Source: Aotearoamyces nothofagi
Taxonomy: Eukaryota > Ascomycota > Leotiomycetes > Leotiales > Tympanidaceae
Direction: 5' to 3'
DNA: 64,000 nucleotides
Assembly (NCBI GenBank): GCA_015345905.1
Contig: JADDTR010000018.1
Span: forward strand, 602,241-666,240
Shown: positions 58,854 through 64,000 of the stretch, in pieces
How the letters are laid out: every line of letters starts with the position of its first letter
Numbering within the stretch: the stretch's first letter is position 1
The notes under the pieces: generated by a model
Seen by the model: the letters and a program-made list of their open reading frames with translations, nothing else
The model's database searches: none
What the model was told of the DNA's origin: nothing
Program-made: the position numbers and the translations under genes

Positions 58854-60843
58854 TTAATCGGTCTTCGTAGCTATAATTTCTGCCACCTCGGCATCGGGCT
58901 CGACGCCATCTAAGACATTGGCATTCAAAACTGCCTTGCCGTTCATAACAGCCTCTAGATCTGGGACCGAACTATGCTTGGAGCCATCGAACAAGCCATC
59001 GATCTCCTCGAGGGTTTTATCTTTCGTCTCGACCCACATGAAGACAACGAAGGCCAGCTCTAGGACATCCCAAGCACCGTTGATCATATACGTCTTCCAT
59101 CCGATGGCGGCCAGTGCGTAAGGGAACGCGAATGTCACCATGAGCCTATGCGTTGTCAGTTAGATATAAAATGGTCTCTATGACATGAATAAAGCGCGAG
59201 GGTAAGGTTATGCTTACCCGACGCCGTTAACGAGAAACGTGTAGACGGCCATTCCGTTGGAGCGGATGGGGAAGTTCAAGACCTCGGGTGGGTACAGAAC
59301 CGTGAGCGGTGTCCAGCCAAGGCTGTAGCTTCCTTGGAACAGGAAGATGACCGCGACGGTCCCGTAGACGCCGGATATATTTTCGGAAGTGCCATAGACT
59401 TTCGTCAATGCACCAATCAGGAAGATGAAGATTATAAGCAGGCCGGTCGAGATAATGGCGAGGGTCTTGCGGCCGATTTTATTCATGGAATATGTTCCTA
59501 TTAGCGCAATGACTAGGCACCAGGCGTTGAGAATTATGTTCTGCAAGAGTGTTAGTAGGCTAAAGAATAAGAAGAAGAAGGAGGCATTGAGGATGGTGAA
59601 AGAGGGCGATATACGATTTCGAGTTGGGTCGTGCTATTGGTGATACCGGCGTTGTCTAACATGTCACCTAGTGGCTATTAGATGATGGACGAAATTGATA
59701 AATCAAGATGAGCAAGTACCCAAGTAGTATGAAATGATGTTGTTCCCTATATGCGCATTAGTATATCACCACTGCTATCATCACAGGTGGAGGAACATAC
59801 CGGAAAGCATGCTGAATACGGCAACTGATGCAACAAGCAGCATCCTCTTTCTGGCCGAAGGCGTCCTCACAACCTCGGTCATGGACATGGTCTCGCCATT
59901 TCCCCTTTCAAATTCCTGTGTGTCGACAATCTCGCGATACTGTACCTGCACGGCCGGGTTGGCAGTATCACCATCGGCGTATGTAAGGGCAATGACTTCG
60001 ATAGCTTCGCTAAAGCGGCCTTTGTGGACGAGCCAGCGAGGTGACTCAGGCATAAAGGGAAGGATGATGACGCAGATTATACTGAAGAGTCCTTGAAGTG
60101 CGGATGGGAGACGCCACGCCCAAGTCGAGGACATGTTGGCTGTGCCATAGGTCACGCCGGCTGCGATCAGACCGCCTTGGATCGTGTGAGATTTTTATCT
60201 TCCCAGCGAGAGGAGAGGCTACAGAGCGAGAATGACTTACCAACATACCAGAAATCGTAGAAGATTCCCAGGCCCCAGGCACGCCATTTCATCGGGAGAG
60301 TTTCCGCGAGATATGTAGGACCTTATATTCACTCAGATTCTTGCCAAGACGCGATGATTCGGGGAGAATTTTATTTATTTACCAGCAACTCCAGAAGCGC
60401 CCGTTCCAAGACCAATTAGGATCCTGGCAATGACGAACATAGCTATGTTTTGTGAGGCAGCTTGGAGGATGGCTGCGAAGATTGTAAGGAGAGCGGCTAG
60501 TAGGAGACCCATTTTCCGGCCGAGGACATCGGTCACAACTCCGTAGAAGATGCCGGAGATGGCACCACCGAGCCAGACAGCTGAAGTATTGAGTGCCAGC
60601 GTTGTCGTAGTCAGGCTGAAATAATCGGTGTAGGATGGGAGGATGTTTAATCCGTTCCTGGCTTGATAAGTCCTCTCTTTTTGAAGAGTGGGAGTTGAAG
60701 AGAAGAGCTAGATTGAGGGCTTACATCATGGAACCGTCAAAACCGAGAGTTGTGGATGTAATACATGATGCTGCAATGAGTAGGACCGAGATGAGATTTG
60801 ATGAGCGTGGAACTCTCTCCATGCCTTTTACTAGCGACGCCAT
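58854..60843 (-). CDS. MFS sugar transporter (hexose/lactose permease type)
   Basis: Plasma-membrane sugar:proton symporter family. Eight exons (60843-60725, 60657-60383, 60321-60241, 60175-59801, 59746-59720, 59667-59615, 59540-59218, 59145-58854) close in frame to 514 aa. Signature pieces are DVLGRKMG after helix 2, ARILIGLGTGASG, YLAETLPMKWRAWG, the central-loop PESPRWLVHKGR, the helix 7 region NNIISYYLG, NKIGRKTLA, and the ending WVETKDKTLEEIDGLF that matches the family's PETK-type tail. Twelve membrane segments are expected. Exons 5 and 6 are only 27 and 53 nt. The cytoplasmic tail is longer than usual and acidic. It is the last gene before the AT-rich block. Substrate not predictable beyond sugars. 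Confidence 0.93.
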
Positions 60844-61500
60844 CTTGAGGATCGGGATAGAAGAGTTTACAATAACTTTGTAATAAACCCGTCTCACTCA
60901 ACGCTTCGGCAGATCAAATGGAATATAAAAAAGAGACACAAGCATACCTAGATCTAGAAGACAAGATCATACTATATAAACCAATGCCTATCAATTGTCC
61001 CGGACTGAATGTTGAAGCAGAGTTGAGATAAGATAACGTGCAGATGCGATAACATCGAGGCGGCTTGTCCGACATACCCTGGATACAGTATAGCAGCTTA
61101 AAGGAGCAACGATCTACAGACTTATACCAAAGGGAAGATAAGGTATAGATGAGGATGTCTTATAATCAAGAAAATGAAGAACTTCATTGGTGTGGAAATC
61201 GGCACATCCGAACGGCATTTGACGGGCGGGATTCCAAGATTCCCTGGGAAGTAATTAGCGACGGGCCCTTTGTCTCAATGCAGTAGATCTACACCCCCAA
61301 AATTGTAAAGAAGGCGGAGATAAGACCGTGGTAAGATTGGGGTAAACAAACAGAGATATTACAGGCTGGAGATATAGGTCGCAGTTTGTACTCAGAAGTC
61401 GTGTACTACTAAGAAGATTATCTAACAGCTATCCGTCAATCTGTTAATACAAAATAAGACTGTAAAATCAAATAAAGTCATTCAGCAAAAGCAATGCCTT
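60844..61500. other. transporter promoter and transition into AT-rich DNA
   Basis: No gene. Composition is still mixed; ordinary upstream sequence of the transporter. Confidence 0.5.
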
Positions 61501-61601
61501 AGGCAGTAGTAGACTGGCTAGACCGGACTGTAAATAAACGGTCCAGACTGGACTGGCCTATAAAAAGCGGTCCAGTCTAGTCTTTGAGCACCTCGATTTT
61601 T

Positions 61602-61815
61602 AAACAGTCTATATTATAGTCCTTAAAACCAGACCAGTATTTACAGTCCAGTTTAGTCTAGACTGCTTTAATAAACAGTCTATATTATAGTCCTTGAGAC
61701 TAGACTAATATTTACAGCCTAGTTTAGTCTAGACTACTTTGATAAATAGTCTATATTATATAGCTCGAGACTGAACTATAAATAATAGTCTAGTCTAGTT
61801 TAGTTCAGTCTAGAC
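61602..61815. repeat. 71-bp tandem repeat, three copies
   Basis: The word aa(a/c)agtctatattatag begins at 61602, 61673 and (as aaatagtctatattata) 61744, a spacing of 71 bp each. Each unit also carries tagtctagact palindromic words. A GC-richer degenerate relative lies just upstream (61512-61590, agactggac/cggtccag). Confidence 0.8.
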
Positions 61816-62270
61816 CATTTATAGATTATATAGATAGTAATACTTTATAGTAATACTAGAAGCTTCAATTATATTACTTGAGTTATATAGACAGTAATAC
61901 TCAATAGTAATACTATTTGATTTCAATTATATTTAAAATTACAATTCTATATCTTAGACTTCTAAACTATTAGACTTCTAAACTCTTCTTTACTAAGTTG
62001 TTTAGCTCTTTATAGGACTTAATTTATCTATACTTTGATTATTATCTAATATCCTCTTTTGTCTTGGCCTTAGTATTGATGTTTTTATCCTCTATATTTA
62101 TTGTAATACTTGTTATATAAGAGGTAAGTTTAATATATCTACCTTGTTCTCTAATATCTCTACTTCTATTATAATATCTCTCTCTCTCTTTTCAATTGAC
62201 TTATTAACATCCTCTATACTATATCAATAATCGACATTGTTCTATTTCTCTAGTATCTTCTATTTAAACC

Positions 62271-62960
62271 TAATACTAGTACTTTAGTATTATACTATAA
62301 TACCAATTTTTTACTATAGGAGATTTAAGATATAGTCTATATAGATATCTATTAGTATTATATTATAATATCAATAACTCTAAGAATTTCAAAGTGGTCC
62401 TATAGGCTCTAGAATTTAAGGCCTGAATATACTCAATTGTATAGTTTTAATACTACTCTTAGAATTAGTATATCTACTATAGTTGTTGAGTTATTTATAT
62501 ATTTAGTTCTTAGAATTGTCTGTTCTTTAGTTGTATATACTACTAAGTATACTACTAAGTATATATACTGAATTTCCAAATGAGGTTGTCTAAGTATATA
62601 GATACCTAATTTCTAGAGAGTATATATACCCAATTCCTAGAAAGTATATATATCCAATTTCTAGAGAGTATATATATCTAATTTCTAGAGAGTATATATA
62701 CCCAACTTCTAGAGAGTATATATATCCAATTTCTAGAAGTATATATATCTAACTTCTAGAGAGTATATATACCTAATTTCTAGAAAGTGATATATATCTA
62801 ATTTACTCAATTTCTAGAAGTATATATACTACTAAGTATATATATTGAATTCCTAAATAGAGTTGTCTAAATATATAGGCAATCTAATTTCTAGAGAGTA
62901 TATATATTCAATTCCTAGACAGTAGTATATATCTAATTTATCTAATTTCTAGAAAGTATA
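62271..62960. repeat. dispersed repeat copy A (about 700 bp)
   Basis: Begins taatactagtactttagta and runs through gttgttgagttatttata into a 24-bp minisatellite. A second copy with the same order of blocks starts at 63180, 909 bp downstream. Confidence 0.75.
62606..62800. repeat. 24-bp minisatellite inside copy A
   Basis: About eight units of (c/t)(c/t)aattTctagagagtatatat type, 22-24 bp each. The same array recurs at about 63510-63850 in copy C. Confidence 0.75.
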
Positions 62961-63027
62961 TACCTAATTTCTAGAGAGCTATTATACTCAATTTACTCAA
63001 TTTCTAGAAAGTATATACTAAATTTCT

Positions 63028-63179
63028 AATACTAGTACTCTAGTATTATACTATAATACTAATTTTTTACTATAGGAGATTTAAGATATAGTCTATATAG
63101 ACACCTATTAATATTATACTATAATATCAATAACTCTAAGAATTTTAATATAGTCCTATAGGCTCTAGAATTTAGAGTC
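63028..63179. repeat. partial 152-bp repeat copy B
   Basis: Starts taatactagtactctagtat at 63028 and ends in front of copy C at 63180. It matches only the first 152 bp of copies A and C, so copy C is preceded by a truncated tandem duplicate. Confidence 0.75.
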
Positions 63180-63850
63180 TAATATTAGTACTCTAGTATT
63201 ATACTATAATACCAATTTTTTACTATAGGAGATTTAAGGTATAGTCTATATAGGCATCTATCAATATTATACTATAATACCAATAACCCTAAGAATTTCA
63301 AAGTGCTTTTACAGGCCCTAGAATTTAGGGCCTAGATATACTCAATTGTATAGTTTTATTGCCGCTCTTAGAATTGGTGTATCTGTAATAGTTGTTGAGT
63401 TATTTATATATTTAGTTCCTAAAATTGCCTGTTCTTTAGTTGTATATACTACCAAGTATACTACTGTATATATATACCGAATTCCTAGATGGAGTTGTCT
63501 AAGAGTATAGATACCCAATTCCTAGAGAGTGTATATATCCAATTCCTAGGAGTATATATATCCAATTCCTAGAGAGTATATATATCTAATTCCTAGAGAG
63601 TGTATATATCTAATTTCTAGGAGTATATATATCCAATTTCTAGAAAGCAGTATATATCTAATTTACTCAATTCCTAGAAGTATATATACTACCGAGTATA
63701 TATATTGAATTCCTAAATAGGGTTGCTTGAGTATATAGACAATCCAATTTCTAGAGAGTATATATATCCAATTCCTAGAGAGTGTATACTTCTATTTTTA
63801 GAAAGTGTATATATATCTAATTCTTAGAGAGTATATATATCCAACTCCTA
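63180..63850. repeat. dispersed repeat copy C (about 670 bp)
   Basis: Same block order as copy A but retaining more C and G, for example ccaattcctagagagt where copy A has ctaatttctagagagt, and gccctagaatttagggcc where A has gctctagaatttaaggcc. Confidence 0.75.
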
Positions 63851-64000
63851 TCTCTATAACCTAGTAGATTATATATAATCTATACCAAGGCCTATATAAA
63901 AAATATTAGTATATATATAGCTGCTAGTATATTATATCAGATCTGTATATAAATGCTATAGTAAGTTACTATAAGGTAATACAAAGGTCTTAGCACTTAT

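Larger units (their letters stand above)
61500..64000. repeat. AT-rich, RIP-like repeat block (window edge)
   Basis: About 2.5 kb of strongly AT-rich sequence without any open frame of note. It contains three layered repeat families (separate entries). Differences between copies are mostly C/T and G/A, consistent with repeat-induced point mutation. No transposase or reverse-transcriptase remnant can be read. It continues past the window end. Confidence 0.75.

Noticed and set aside
62120-62400. Possible transposon remnant in the AT-rich block
   Set aside because: No frame longer than a few dozen codons and no readable transposase or reverse-transcriptase motif.
62606-63850. CRISPR-like array
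   Set aside because: Units are contiguous 22-24 bp minisatellite copies with no unique spacers, in a eukaryotic genome.
1-64000. tRNA or rRNA genes
   Set aside because: I looked for T-loop words such as ggttcgaat on both strands and found none in a plausible cloverleaf context. A covariance-model search would be decisive.

Overview
The window is nuclear DNA from a filamentous ascomycete (Pezizomycotina; a Leotiomycetes-like fungus is my best guess, but this is not proven). The reasons are short introns (mostly 45-70 nt) with GTAAGT/GTATGT donors and CTAAC-like branch sites, typical fungal protein families (fused tryptophan synthase, WSC wall protein, Gyp5-type RabGAP, Tom1 HECT ligase, DUF1479 oxygenase), and an AT-rich block whose repeat copies differ mainly by C-to-T changes, as repeat-induced point mutation (RIP) would leave. 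I rebuilt exon structures by hand. For nearly every gene the exon lengths close in frame from ATG to stop.

Layout. 0-12.3 kb: VPS39 (HOPS/CORVET tethering), an FAD/NAD(P) oxidoreductase, the SDH assembly factor SDHAF4, fused tryptophan synthase with a Gcn4/CPC1 site 91 bp upstream of its ATG, a broken gene with a fungal STAND-type N-terminus, and a GPI-type WSC protein. 12.3-15.4 kb: no recognisable gene. 15.4-34 kb: Rab geranylgeranyltransferase alpha (BET4), an AMA1/fizzy-type APC/C activator whose exon junction cannot be spliced canonically, a histidine phosphatase, dynactin p150-Glued, a protein with a C-terminal Zn2Cys6 finger, a YjlB-type cupin, CTF8, ribosomal protein S6 and PRPP synthetase. 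34.4-47.3 kb: one 12.4-kb coding sequence for a Tom1/HUWE1-type HECT ubiquitin ligase (about 4,144 aa, nine exons). 49.6-60.8 kb: the RabGAP GYP5, a secreted S10 serine carboxypeptidase, a DUF1479 oxygenase and an MFS sugar transporter. From about 61.5 kb to the end: gene-free AT-rich sequence with three nested repeat families.

Most genes are housekeeping genes with no obvious shared pathway. Small themes recur. VPS39, BET4 and GYP5 all serve Rab/vacuole traffic. The AMA1-like activator, dynactin and CTF8 serve nuclear division. TRP5 and PRPP synthetase both feed amino-acid biosynthesis (PRPP is a substrate of the tryptophan pathway). The carboxypeptidase, DUF1479 oxygenase and transporter lie beside the AT-rich block and may form a nutrient-scavenging edge, but that is only inference. 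I found no convincing secondary-metabolite cluster, CRISPR, tRNA or intact transposon. The items most worth a second look are the AMA1-like junction, the frameshifted STAND-type gene, the C-terminal Zn2Cys6 protein, a 28-nt intron in TOM1, and the layered repeats at the right end.
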